This document shows positions 16,755 through 26,087 of a DNA stretch of 64,000 nucleotides, piece by piece. Source of the DNA: Streptomyces sp. CB02009 (lineage in GTDB: Bacteria; Actinomycetota; Actinomycetes; Streptomycetales; Streptomycetaceae). The notes below the pieces were generated by a model. It was not told where the DNA came from. It worked only from the letters and a program-made list of their open reading frames with translations, and did not search any database. Numbering within the stretch: position 1 is the stretch's first letter; each line of letters opens with the position of its first letter. A program made the position numbers and the translations under genes. The stretch spans positions 354,956-418,955 of the forward strand of contig NZ_LIVV01000003.1 of NCBI RefSeq assembly GCF_001905825.1, read 5' to 3'.

Positions 16755-19456
16755 GCGCGCGCGTTCTTCCCGAACGGCCGCTGCCCGGCCACGCCGTCTG
16801 CCTCGACCTGCGGACGGCGGGGCCGTACGACCCCGACGCCGTCGTACGCGCCGCCCTCGACGCCCCGCAGCCCGGCGGCGAGCGCCGCTTCCTCGTCCTC
16901 GACGAGGCCGACCGGCTCGTCTCCCACCAGCTGCTGTACGAGCGGCTCTCGTCCTACGGGCCCGCCCGCGTCGTCTGCCTGGCCGTCGGGGTCCGGGGCG
17001 AGCGGAGCGTACGCCGCACCCTCACCCTCCGCCCGCCCGCGGCCGGCGTCCTGTGGGTGTTCGACTCGACGGAGGAAGGCGTCCCCGCCGAGGCCGTGCT
17101 GCGTCCGCTCGTCGACGTCCTGTCCACTCCCGAGGTCTTCGACGCGGTGCTGCGCGCGCTCGGCGAGGTGGTGCACGGCGTCGCCGTACCCGCCGTGCGC
17201 GTCCTGGAGCACGACCTCACCGACGAGGCGAGGGCGCGCGCCTGGCGGCAGGCGGTGGAAGGGCTCACCGGACCGGAGGTCCCGGCCGGCACCGCCTCGG
17301 CCGAGCAGGTGCCGCCCGCGCTCGCGCTGCTGCTCGACGAGGGCCTGCCGCGCTCGCTCGCCGACCACCGCTGGCTGCCCGCCCAGGGCCGGGCCGGGCT
17401 GCGGCTCGCCGGCTGCGACGAGGCCGTCCAGGACGCCGTCGACGGCTACCACCGGGTGCGCGGCGCGGCCGGACTCCTCACGGGGGCCGGTCGCACGGTC
17501 GACCTGCCGGGGGACATCGAGCGGGTGACGGGGGAGCTGGAACGGTTCCGGACCGCCGTCGCGGACGCGTTCGCCGCCGCGGGCGGCAGCAGGCTCACCG
17601 TCGAGCACCGGGGAGTGCTGCGGGACCGGGGCATCGAACTGCCCGAGATGCCACGGGAGATCTCCCGCGCCGGGATCGTCCCCGCCCTGCGCGACCACAC
17701 CCACGAACTGATCGGCAAGGGGCTGCCGCTGCGGTCCGTCGCGGCCCGGCTCGGCGCGCTCTCCGCACGCACCGCGCCCGTCGGCAGCGCCTCCCGGCTG
17801 GCCAGGCTGGACGCGATCTGCGGGCCGGAGCGGCTGCGGCGGCTCGGTGGCCGGTACCCGTTCACCGCCGGCGGTCCGCGGCCGGTCGCCTTCGCCGTGA
17901 CCGGCCTCCTGGCCCTGCTCGCGGGGGTCTGGCCGGTCCTCGGCTGGGTCCTCGGACCGGCCGTCGGGGTGCTCGCCGCCGGGCTCGCCCATCTGATGCT
18001 GCGCCGCAGGCCGAACCGTTCGCCGGACGGCCGGATCGACGGCGGCGGTGCCACGGGGGCGGCGCCCCGGCTCTTCGGCGGAGTGCTCGGCGGTCTCGTC
18101 GGCGCGGGCCTCGGACAGTTCCTCGGCCTGCCGCCCTGGGCGGGGGCCGTGGCCCTCGCGGTCTCCCTGACGGCGGTCTTCCTCCTCGCGCTGCGCGACT
18201 GGAGCCGGGCCGTGGACGACTGGTGGGCCCGCGCCGACCCGGAGGACGCCTGGCGGATCCTGCGCGAGGTCCAGGGCCTGGTGGTCACGACCGCCGTGCA
18301 CGACTGGCTCTTCGCCGAGGTGCGCCACCACTGCTCGGCGGGCGCGGGCGCGGTGGCCCGACTGCTCCGCGGCCTCGCGGACACGGCCGACGCGCACGGC
18401 CGGGGGCCGTCGCACGCGAAGGGACCGGGGTACGCGTACGGGCCGTCGGCCGACTCCGCCGGGAGGGCGGAGGGAGGACCCCGGAGGGGGTCCGCCGGGC
18501 CGCCGGAACCGGACGGCGTTACCTCGTCGTGGACGTGGGAGGACTGGGGGGACGGCGGCGCGGACGACGTCTGGTCGGACATGGACGAGGAACCCCCGCC
18601 GCCGGCACGGGCCGCCGCCCCGCCGGCCGGCGGATCCCCGTACGCCTCGGACCCGTTCGGGGCCGCCGATGCGTTCGGACCCGCCGAGGCGTTCGGCGCC
18701 GCAGACCCGTTCGGACCCTCCGGTCCGGTCGGCGCCCCGGGGCCGTACAGGTCGTCCGCGCCCTCCGAACGGGACCCCGCCCTCGCCGACGGCGGGGCCG
18801 CCTGGGCCGGACCGGGGGGCGGCCCAGGGCCAGACCCCGCGCCCGCGTGGCTGGAGCGGCGCTACGGCGACGGCGGCCCCCTGCTCGTCGACACGCTCGT
18901 CGGCGACCTGGTCGCCGGGACCCTCCTGATCCTCGACCGGTCCTGGGCGGGCATCGAGCGCGACCCCGGGGCCGTGGTGTCCGCGGTCCACGAGGAGCGC
19001 ATCGCCGAGCTCCTCGACGACACCCGGGTGCGCCTGGAGCGCGACGTCGCCGCCTCGCCGCCGCCCCGCCACGACGGCCTTCGCGACCAGGACGCGCTGG
19101 CCGGCCTCGGAGCCCTCACCGACCGCTCCGACCGGCCCGACGCCGCCCGGCTCACCGGCGTCGCCCCCGACGCGGTGGCCCGGCTGGTCCTCGCCGAGGA
19201 CGACCCCGCCCGCACGGTCGCGCTCTGCGGCCCGGAGCACATGCGCCTGCTCTCCCACGACCCCCTCGCCGCCCGGCAGGTCCGGTTCGTCCCGGAGGCG
19301 ATGCGGCGCGGGGCCGCGGGCGACGACATCTGGCGCGGCATCGCCGAGGACGTCGTATGGACCGGTGCGGGACGCCACGCCGGGATCCTCCGTCTCGTAC
19401 CCCTGCGCGCGGACGTCGTGCACACCGTCCGCGCCGAGGAGGCGGGAGAACCGTGA
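16751..19456 (+). CDS. Large unrecognised membrane protein of the conflict operon
   Basis: 901 residues, no family recognised. Residues 1-370 are soluble, Leu/Arg/Ala-rich and mostly helical. Two hydrophobic hairpins follow at about 377-416 and 442-481, each long enough for two membrane helices and separated by a basic stretch (RRRPNRS). After that comes a helical segment (WSRAVDDWWARADPEDAWRIL), an Asp/Pro/Ala/Phe-rich low-complexity region (about 560-700, with DPFG/EAFG repeats), and a folded C-terminal part ending in VLRLVPLRADVVHTV. GTG at 16751 overlaps the previous stop and follows GGGAGGCGGA. With a tubulin-like gene before it and a GTPase after it, it may tether these proteins to the membrane, but this is inference from position only. 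Confidence 0.75.
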   Translation: MSARVLPERPLPGHAVCLDLRTAGPYDPDAVVRAALDAPQPGGERRFLVLDEADRLVSHQLLYERLSSYGPARVVCLAVGVRGERSVRRTLTLRPPAAGVLWVFDSTEEGVPAEAVLRPLVDVLSTPEVFDAVLRALGEVVHGVAVPAVRVLEHDLTDEARARAWRQAVEGLTGPEVPAGTASAEQVPPALALLLDEGLPRSLADHRWLPAQGRAGLRLAGCDEAVQDAVDGYHRVRGAAGLLTGAGRTVDLPGDIERVTGELERFRTAVADAFAAAGGSRLTVEHRGVLRDRGIELPEMPREISRAGIVPALRDHTHELIGKGLPLRSVAARLGALSARTAPVGSASRLARLDAICGPERLRRLGGRYPFTAGGPRPVAFAVTGLLALLAGVWPVLGWVLGPAVGVLAAGLAHLMLRRRPNRSPDGRIDGGGATGAAPRLFGGVLGGLVGAGLGQFLGLPPWAGAVALAVSLTAVFLLALRDWSRAVDDWWARADPEDAWRILREVQGLVVTTAVHDWLFAEVRHHCSAGAGAVARLLRGLADTADAHGRGPSHAKGPGYAYGPSADSAGRAEGGPRRGSAGPPEPDGVTSSWTWEDWGDGGADDVWSDMDEEPPPPARAAAPPAGGSPYASDPFGAADAFGPAEAFGAADPFGPSGPVGAPGPYRSSAPSERDPALADGGAAWAGPGGGPGPDPAPAWLERRYGDGGPLLVDTLVGDLVAGTLLILDRSWAGIERDPGAVVSAVHEERIAELLDDTRVRLERDVAASPPPRHDGLRDQDALAGLGALTDRSDRPDAARLTGVAPDAVARLVLAEDDPARTVALCGPEHMRLLSHDPLAARQVRFVPEAMRRGAAGDDIWRGIAEDVVWTGAGRHAGILRLVPLRADVVHTVRAEEAGEP

Positions 19457-21804
19457 CCGACCCGAACCATCCGAACCAACCGAACCATCCGAACGACCGG
19501 CGCGACCCGGACCGGCCCGAGGACCGGGACCGATCCGCGGGCCCCGGCGACCGCGGCCAGGACGCCGGCCCGGGCGGGCCCATCGGCCCGGACCACCCCG
19601 ACCATCTGAGCCGGCCGAGCCCGCCGCCCCATCCGTACTACCAGGAACTGGAGTTCCTCACCCCCAGGGAGGCGCAGAGCCGCTTCGTCGTGCGGTACGG
19701 GGAGGACCACAGGCCCCCCGGACGCCCCGGCTTCCTCGCGCGCCGGGCGGTCCTGGGGGCCGGTGGCGTGCCCGTCGTCCAGTACCGGCTCGCCTCGTCC
19801 GCCCAGGGCGACCGCCAGGCGTACGGCCTCCTGGAGCGGGAGGTGGCGGCCTCCGTCGCCCTCGAACGGCGGTACGGCGGCGACCGGTTCGTCGGCATCC
19901 TCACCCGGATCGTCGGCTTCGACCTGACCGCCGCCGAACCCTTCGTGCTCTACCGGCCGCCGAGCGGGCGGCCGCTCTCCGAGTGGGCTGGGCGGCTCGG
20001 CGCCGAGGACCAGGAGCGGATCACCGGCCAACTCGCCATGGCCGTACGCCTGCTGGGAGACGTGGGACTCGTCCACCGGGCGATCACACCCGAGAACGTC
20101 CGGTGGGACGGCGCCCGCGTACGACTCTGCGAGCCGTACGCGGCGCTGCGCGCCGGAGAGGCACGCGCCCCCTTCGGCACGGCTCCCTGGGCCTCGCCCG
20201 AGCAGCGCACCGGGCGCGGCACCGTCGACCCGCGCGACGACCTGTGGTCCGTCGCCGAACTCGCCTACTACCTGCTCTCCGGCCGCCCCGACCGCGGGGA
20301 GGGCCCGCCCGCGGACCTCGCCGACTACCGGCGCCTCGCCGCCCTCCAGCACAGCGGTCTCTTTTCCCCGCACGCGACGGAACGGCCGCACCCGGCCGAG
20401 CTGTTGAGGCTCCTGTACGTGCCCGACCCGCTCGTCTCGGGGGCCGAGGCCGTCGACGTCCTCGAACCGCTCCGCGCCCAGTACGACGCGCAGCTCGCCA
20501 GGAAGCGCGCGCTGACCGGAGGGAGCAGGCCGGGCGCCGGTCCGGCCGACGGGGCCCCGGAGGCTCCCGCCCCGGATCCGCGCCCGTCGCGCCCCTCCCT
20601 GATCAGCAAGATCTTCGGAGGCGGCGAACCGCCCCGCGCCGCGGCACCCCGCCCCGCCGCCCCACCCGCCGCCGAACCGCCCCGCCCGCCCGCCGGGCCC
20701 TCCGCACTCGTCCAGGCGCCGCCGTCGGGCAGCCGGATGTGCCCGCACTGCCTGCTCCCCGTCGAGTACGACGAACGCCTGCTCGTCACCATCGACGCCA
20801 AGGGAAACCGCGTCCCGCTGGACCTCAGGGCCGACCGCCGGCCCGCCCACATCGCGGACGCCCTGCGCAAGGCGTACCACCTGTGCCCGCACACGGTGGA
20901 CGGCGACGAGGGCCACGAACTGCCCCTGCCCTACCTCGTCAACGGCGAGCCGCTCTCCATCGCGCTCGTCGGCAGCTCCTCCGTCGGCAAGACCCACCTG
21001 CTCGCCGCCATGCTGGGCGAGGTCGAACTCGGCGGCCTCGAACCGTACGGACTGAAGTGCCTGCCGCTCAACCCCGAGGCCCACCGCGCCTATCTGCGCG
21101 AACGCGTCCAGAGCCTGCAGCAGGGAAGGCAGTTGGGCCGCACCGGGCAGCAGACGTTCGCCCGGTTCGCCGACGGGCTGCTCGTCTCGGCGGGCGGCGC
21201 CACGCCCCGGCCCGTCGTCTTCTTCGACCTCGCGGGCGAGGACCTCGCCCAGGACAGCGAGGTCGGCCGCTTCCTCATGGGCGTCGACGCCTTCATCTTC
21301 GTCCTCGACCCGCTCCGCGCGCTCCGGCTGCCCTCCCTCGAACCGGTACGGGAGCAGAGCGGACTGCGGCTGCGCGAACTCGGCGACGAGGCCTTCGCCA
21401 CCGTGCTCAACCGGATCCCCCGCCGGAGCGGCGGACTCGTCGCCGCCCCCGCCGCGCTCGCCGTCAACAAGAGCGACCTGGTGCGCTTCGAACCGGTCGT
21501 CGACCGCTGGCTCGGCCGGGCCCTGCCGGCCCGCCACGACCCCGCCGCGGTACGGGCCGAGAGCCGGGACGCGTACGCCTTCCTGGCCCATGGGGCGAGC
21601 CCCGCCTGGCTCAAGCCGTTCGACGACTGCGCCGACTGCACCCTGCACTTCGTCGCCGCCACCGGTGGGCAGGCGCGCGGCGACCGATTTCCGCACGGGG
21701 CCCGGCCGCGCCGGGTCCTCGCGCCGCTGCTGTCGCTCTTCGCCCTGTGCGGGCTGCTGCCCGGGGCGGAACCCGCGGGACCTATGGAGGGGATCGACCG
21801 ATGA
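19453..21804 (+). CDS. Pseudokinase fused to a TRAFAC-type GTPase
   Basis: 783 residues. After a Pro/Asp-rich start, residues 90-300 have the shape of a Ser/Thr kinase C-lobe: LVHRAITPENV stands where HRDLKPxN is expected, CEP where DFG is expected, and APWASPEQ and DDLWSVAELAYYLLSG follow. The catalytic Asp of HRD and the DFG Asp are both missing, so this is very likely a pseudokinase. A Cys pair (CPHC) with a later CPH suggests a zinc ribbon near 430-490. From about 500 a GTPase domain follows: VGSSSVGKTH is the P-loop, DLAGED the switch II motif (near 591) and NKSD the guanine motif (near 671). These motifs fit the double-GTPase group linked to GAP1 proteins in actinobacterial conflict operons. 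It overlaps both neighbours by GTGA/ATGA, and the next gene encodes the GAP1-like partner. Confidence 0.8.
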   Translation: MTDPNHPNQPNHPNDRRDPDRPEDRDRSAGPGDRGQDAGPGGPIGPDHPDHLSRPSPPPHPYYQELEFLTPREAQSRFVVRYGEDHRPPGRPGFLARRAVLGAGGVPVVQYRLASSAQGDRQAYGLLEREVAASVALERRYGGDRFVGILTRIVGFDLTAAEPFVLYRPPSGRPLSEWAGRLGAEDQERITGQLAMAVRLLGDVGLVHRAITPENVRWDGARVRLCEPYAALRAGEARAPFGTAPWASPEQRTGRGTVDPRDDLWSVAELAYYLLSGRPDRGEGPPADLADYRRLAALQHSGLFSPHATERPHPAELLRLLYVPDPLVSGAEAVDVLEPLRAQYDAQLARKRALTGGSRPGAGPADGAPEAPAPDPRPSRPSLISKIFGGGEPPRAAAPRPAAPPAAEPPRPPAGPSALVQAPPSGSRMCPHCLLPVEYDERLLVTIDAKGNRVPLDLRADRRPAHIADALRKAYHLCPHTVDGDEGHELPLPYLVNGEPLSIALVGSSSVGKTHLLAAMLGEVELGGLEPYGLKCLPLNPEAHRAYLRERVQSLQQGRQLGRTGQQTFARFADGLLVSAGGATPRPVVFFDLAGEDLAQDSEVGRFLMGVDAFIFVLDPLRALRLPSLEPVREQSGLRLRELGDEAFATVLNRIPRRSGGLVAAPAALAVNKSDLVRFEPVVDRWLGRALPARHDPAAVRAESRDAYAFLAHGASPAWLKPFDDCADCTLHFVAATGGQARGDRFPHGARPRRVLAPLLSLFALCGLLPGAEPAGPMEGIDR

Positions 21805-24575
21805 CACGGTCGGAGAACGAGGTCGACCAGATCGTGTTCCGCTGGGACAGCGAGAACCTCACCGGCAGCACCGGCTTCGGACCGGTGGCCTGGTCCGGGC
21901 CCCGGGAGGAGGCCGAGAACCTCTTCAGGATGTCCGGGCCCGTACTGCGCGCCAGCGGCGACGAGACCCGGCCCGCGCTGATCCGGCTCCAGCGGCGCTC
22001 GGAGGTGATGCTCATCCACCGCAGGCCGTTCACGGACGCCGACGGCCGCACGTCCGTGCTCTGCCACGCGCTCGTCGGCTCACCCGGACTCCTCGAACCC
22101 GCCACCTGCCTCGGACTCCACGCCTGGAACTGGGAGGGAGCGGCCATGGACGGAGCCCGGGTCCGCGGCCAGCTGCCGGTGATCCCCGAACGGGTCCTCG
22201 TCCCCGCGACCGGCCACGGACAGGGGGAGCTCGACAGCGCACTGGAGCGCGCATCCGAGGAACTCACGGGAATGGTCGCGGAGTTGCTGCGCCACCAGGA
22301 CGAACGCTTCACCGTCCTGGACGAACGCGGCGACACCGCGGGCCTCGTGCTCTGGGGACTGCACAGCATGTTCGGCGCGCTCACCGGCCGCCGGTGGACC
22401 TTCGCCACCCATGACACCGCCGAACTCAGCGCGCTCCGCTTCGTTTTCGTCGGACGCTGGTCGGGCGCGGCGAGCCGCAACACCGACCGGCGCCGCGTCG
22501 ACCCGCGCGAGCGCGTCGGCGACCGGGCGGAGGAGATCGCGGACCGGCTCGTCCGCCACCACCTCAGGGGCGTAGCCGAGGGCAAGGAGTACGCGGTCGG
22601 CAGCGCCCTGCACGAGGCCTCCTCCGCCCGCGGCACCTCGCTCCTGGAGACGGCCGTCCGGGCCCTCGACGCCCTCGACCGCCGCAGTCCCGGCGGGCCC
22701 GCGCCCGCCCCGGAGGCCGCCGGCCGGGCCGCGTGGCCCCCGGCCCCGGTGGCACCCCGCGCCGAGCCGCCGGCACCGCCCGCCCCGGAGACCCGGAGGA
22801 CGCCGGGCCGGAAGTGGGGATGGGGCCTGGGGGGCAGGGCCGGCGACGACGCCCGGACGACGGAGGGCGGCACGGCGGCCGACCGGCCGGGGGCCGGTGA
22901 CGCGGCCGCCGAAGAGAACCCCCGAGGAGCGGGCCGCCCCGGTCCGTACGAGAGCCCCGACGAGTGGTTCCGCCCGGACCCGCCGGCGCGGGAGCCGGCG
23001 GCGCCGGCCGGTCCCGGGGCCCCGACGTCGCCCCGCGACGGCACGGCGACGTCCCAGAACGGCGCGACGGCACCGGCCCGCCGACCGGACCCGGCCCGTC
23101 CGGCGCCGGACACCACCCCGTACCGCACCCCGCGCCCGCCGCGGCAGCAGCCGGAGCGACACCTCCCGACGCACCCGACGCCGGAGCAGGACTCCTCCTT
23201 CAAGCCCGGCCCGGCGCCGGATCAGGACTCCTCCCGCCCCGCTTCCCCGCCCCGCCCGGCTTCCCCGCCCGACGCGGACCGCCGCTCGCCCCGCCCGGCC
23301 GCCGAGCCGGACACGTACCGCACTTCCCGCCCGGCTGCCGAGCCGGACACGTACCGCACGCCCCGCCCGGCGCCCGACCGGGACACGCACCGCACTCCCC
23401 GCCCGACCCCGGAGACCGATTCCTACCGCCGGCCCCGCCCGGACCCCGCGACCCCGGACCCCGCGACCCCGAACCCCGCGACCCCGGACCCCGCGACCCC
23501 GGACCCCGACCCTTACCACCCGGCCCCGGAGCCCGAGCCGTACGGGCGTGACGCCCTCGATCGCGAGCCGCACCCCGTCCCCTCTGCCCGCCCAGGCCGA
23601 CCCGACAGCCCCGTCCGACCCGACAGCCCCGTCCGACCCGACAGCCCCGTCCGACCCGACCGCCCCGGCCAGCCCGACCGACCCGCCGCCCCGCCGGCCG
23701 GGGACCGGTCCCGGGCCGCCGACGTCCCCCCGACCCGCCCCGATCTGTCCAAGGGGCCCGCCGAGTCAGGCGTCCGTTCCTCCCCGGCGGCGGGTCCCGA
23801 CGCGTACCCCCGTCCCGCTCTCCCCCTCGTCGCGCCCGTCTGGACCGGACCCCGGGCGACCGCGGGGCGTGCCTGGGCCGCCGTGCGGGGCCGAGGACGC
23901 GAGCAGGAGGCCGAGACCGGCCTCCTGCACAAGTTGCCCGCCGCGCGCACGGTGGACGAGGCGCGCGAGCTCGTCGAGCGCGGCGGCAACCGTGAGCTGC
24001 TGGACTCGCTGCGCCGCCCGCAGGCGTACGTCGTCCTCACCCTCCTCCTCGGCGAGGCCGCCCGGCGTCTGCCGTCCTGGGACCATCCGCTGTGCCGGGA
24101 GCTGTGCGAGGTGGCCATCGGCAAGGAGTTCTGGGCCGTCGCTCCGCCGGGTGCCGCCGCCGATCCGTCCGACCCGCCGGACGAGCAGCGCGCGGCCAAC
24201 GCCGCCGAGCTGCACCGCTGGGCGGTCCGCCCGCTCCTCGCGGGCGGCGACGCCCCGGTCGGCACCGTGGGGGAGCTGCTCGCGCGGCTCCGTACGAGCG
24301 AGGTGCCGTCCGCCCGCGAGACCTTCTGGCTGATCGTCGACGACGAGCGCCCCGGCCTGCCGGAAGCGGTCTGGCTGACCCTCCTCAAGGACGCGTACGG
24401 CGTGCCCCGCACGGCGCGCCGCCCCGCGCCGGTCGCACCCGGGGCGGTCGCCGGCCACCCGGACGATCCCGGCAACGGCTACACCCGCCGCTTCCTGCGC
24501 CGCGCGGGGCTGCTGATCGGCGGGATGGTGGCGGCGATCCTCCTGCTCGTCGCCGTACGGGCGTGGTTCGGCTGA
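21801..24575 (+). CDS. GTPase-associated GAP1-like protein with C-terminal membrane helix
   Basis: 924 residues. The N-terminal ~290 residues (EVDQIVFRWDSENLTGSTGFGPVAWSG onward, with a strand-rich region and then the helical segment around RVGDRAEEIADRLVRHHL) resemble the GAP1-N2/M modules described beside TRAFAC GTPases in bacterial conflict systems. The middle 300-690 is disordered, rich in Pro, Ala and Asp, with strict tandem repeats. Residues 700-860 form a helical folded part (TVDEARELVERGGNRELLDSLRRPQAYVVLTLL), and a single membrane helix ends the protein (AGLLIGGMVAAILLLVAVRAWFG). ATG at 21801 follows GGAGGGG and overlaps the GTPase stop. It is the last gene of the operon. The GAP1 name reflects association; GTPase activation has not been shown for this protein here. 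Confidence 0.72.
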   Translation: MTRSENEVDQIVFRWDSENLTGSTGFGPVAWSGPREEAENLFRMSGPVLRASGDETRPALIRLQRRSEVMLIHRRPFTDADGRTSVLCHALVGSPGLLEPATCLGLHAWNWEGAAMDGARVRGQLPVIPERVLVPATGHGQGELDSALERASEELTGMVAELLRHQDERFTVLDERGDTAGLVLWGLHSMFGALTGRRWTFATHDTAELSALRFVFVGRWSGAASRNTDRRRVDPRERVGDRAEEIADRLVRHHLRGVAEGKEYAVGSALHEASSARGTSLLETAVRALDALDRRSPGGPAPAPEAAGRAAWPPAPVAPRAEPPAPPAPETRRTPGRKWGWGLGGRAGDDARTTEGGTAADRPGAGDAAAEENPRGAGRPGPYESPDEWFRPDPPAREPAAPAGPGAPTSPRDGTATSQNGATAPARRPDPARPAPDTTPYRTPRPPRQQPERHLPTHPTPEQDSSFKPGPAPDQDSSRPASPPRPASPPDADRRSPRPAAEPDTYRTSRPAAEPDTYRTPRPAPDRDTHRTPRPTPETDSYRRPRPDPATPDPATPNPATPDPATPDPDPYHPAPEPEPYGRDALDREPHPVPSARPGRPDSPVRPDSPVRPDSPVRPDRPGQPDRPAAPPAGDRSRAADVPPTRPDLSKGPAESGVRSSPAAGPDAYPRPALPLVAPVWTGPRATAGRAWAAVRGRGREQEAETGLLHKLPAARTVDEARELVERGGNRELLDSLRRPQAYVVLTLLLGEAARRLPSWDHPLCRELCEVAIGKEFWAVAPPGAAADPSDPPDEQRAANAAELHRWAVRPLLAGGDAPVGTVGELLARLRTSEVPSARETFWLIVDDERPGLPEAVWLTLLKDAYGVPRTARRPAPVAPGAVAGHPDDPGNGYTRRFLRRAGLLIGGMVAAILLLVAVRAWFG
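23446..23660. repeat. In-frame 15-bp tandem repeats inside the GAP1-like gene
   Basis: Around 23446-23510 the unit GACCCCGCGACCCCG repeats four to five times (encoding DPATP), and around 23600-23660 the unit CCCGACAGCCCCGTC with minor change repeats about four times (encoding PDSPVR). Both are in frame, so copy-number change would only lengthen or shorten the disordered linker. Confidence 0.7.
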
Positions 24576-24718
24576 CCGGGGCGAGGGCCGGAGCCGGAGC
24601 CGGGACCGGGACCGGGACCGATACGGAGACCGGGGACGCCGCCGGCCCCGTGACGCGTCCCGGCCCCGCCTGTCCCGAAACACGGGCCACGGGCGCCCCG
24701 CTCCGTCAGGATGGGCGC

Positions 24719-25951
24719 ATGGGATTCCACGTCGATTCCGAGACCGGGCGGCTGCGCCGCGTCATCCTGCACCGGCCCGATCTGGAGCTGAAGCGGCTGA
24801 CCCCCACCAACAAGGACGCCCTGCTCTTCGACGACGTGCTCTGGGTGCGCAGGGCCCGGCAGGAGCACGACGGCTTCGCGGACGTCCTGCGGGACCGGGG
24901 CGTCGAGGTCCACCTCTTCGGGGACCTCCTGGGCGAGTCCCTCGACGTGCCCGCCGCACGCGCGCTGGTGCTCGACCGGGTCTTCGACGAGAAGGAGTAC
25001 GGACCGCTCGCCGCCGACCACCTCCGGGACGCGTTCGACTCGCTGGACGCGGGCGCGCTGGCCGAGGTGCTCATCGGCGGGATGACGAAGCGGGAGTTCC
25101 TGGCGGCGCACCGGGAGCCGACCTCGGTCCGCTTCCACGCCATGGACCTGGACGACTTCGTCCTCGGCCCGCTGCCGAACCACATCTTCACCCGGGACAC
25201 CTCGGCCTGGATCTACGACGGCGTCTCGATCAACGCGATGCGCTGGCCGGCCCGGCAGCGCGAGACCGTGCACTTCGAGGCGATCTACAAGCACCATCCG
25301 CTGTTCACGGGGGCCGACGCGGGCCCCTTCCACCACTGGTCGGAGGGGCAGGCCGACTACCCGTCGACGATCGAGGGCGGGGACGTGCTCGTCATCGGCA
25401 ACGGCGCCGTGCTGATCGGGATGAGCGAGCGGACGACGCCGCAGGCGGTGGAGATGCTGGCCCGGGGCCTGTTCGCGGCGGGTTCGGCGCGCACGATCGT
25501 CGCGCTCGACATGCCGAAGCGGCGCGCGTTCATGCACCTGGACACGGTGATGACGATGGTCGACCAGGACACGTTCACGCAGTACGCGGGGCTCGGGATG
25601 CTCCGCTCGTACACGATCGAACCGGGGGACGAGGGCCAGCCGCTGCGGGTGACCGACCATCCGCCGGAGCAGATGCACACCGCCATCGCGGCGGCGCTCG
25701 GCCTCCCGGACATCCGGGTCCTGACGGCCACGCAGGACGTGCACGCGGCCGAGCGCGAGCAGTGGGACGACGGCTGCAACGTGCTCGCGGTGGAGCCGGG
25801 CGTGGTCGTCGCGTACGAGCGGAACGTCACGACCAACACCCATCTGCGGAAGCAGGGCATCGAGGTGATCGAGATCCCCGGCAGCGAGCTCGGCCGGGGG
25901 AGGGGCGGCCCGCGCTGTATGAGCTGTCCCGTGGAGCGGGACGCCGCCTGA
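24719..25951 (+). CDS. arcA: Arginine deiminase
   Basis: 410 residues, normal for the family. It hydrolyses arginine to citrulline and ammonia, the first step of the arginine deiminase pathway. Conserved pieces are seen in order: the start FHVDSETGRLRRVILHRPDLELKRLTPTN, the FTRDTSAWI segment, the Glu-Gly-Gly-Asp segment (TIEGGDVLVIG), HLDTVMTMVD with the catalytic His, and the C-terminal RGGPRCMSCPVERD with the catalytic Cys. The ATG at 24719 gives the conserved N-terminus exactly; the frame is open further upstream but without conservation. The gene begins 144 bases after the conflict operon in a GC-rich spacer with no clear promoter. Ornithine carbamoyltransferase and a permease follow, but with a 205-base gap and a terminator between them, so they may be separate transcription units. 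No carbamate kinase gene is present nearby. Confidence 0.95.
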   Translation: MGFHVDSETGRLRRVILHRPDLELKRLTPTNKDALLFDDVLWVRRARQEHDGFADVLRDRGVEVHLFGDLLGESLDVPAARALVLDRVFDEKEYGPLAADHLRDAFDSLDAGALAEVLIGGMTKREFLAAHREPTSVRFHAMDLDDFVLGPLPNHIFTRDTSAWIYDGVSINAMRWPARQRETVHFEAIYKHHPLFTGADAGPFHHWSEGQADYPSTIEGGDVLVIGNGAVLIGMSERTTPQAVEMLARGLFAAGSARTIVALDMPKRRAFMHLDTVMTMVDQDTFTQYAGLGMLRSYTIEPGDEGQPLRVTDHPPEQMHTAIAAALGLPDIRVLTATQDVHAAEREQWDDGCNVLAVEPGVVVAYERNVTTNTHLRKQGIEVIEIPGSELGRGRGGPRCMSCPVERDAA

Positions 25952-26059
25952 CGGCCTCCCGGCGGACCCGTACCGGACGCGTACCGGAACCGGACCCGGG
26001 ACCGGAACCGCCCCGGAGGGGCAGCCGGGGTGCGGGCGGACAAGGCCAGGGGGCCGGGC

Positions 26060-26087
26060 TGTATATAAATGTTGAAGTGCGTATACA
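26060..26087. promoter_or_regulatory. AT-rich island with inverted repeat before arcB
   Basis: TGTATA (26060-26065) and its exact complement TATACA (26082-26087) flank 16 bases, and a second pair AAGTG/CACTT (26076-26080, 26086-26090) overlaps the right half. About 30 bases here are AT-rich in a window of over 70% GC. This is the expected look of an ArgR-type operator or a strong -10 region, but no consensus match is claimed. Confidence 0.4.
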
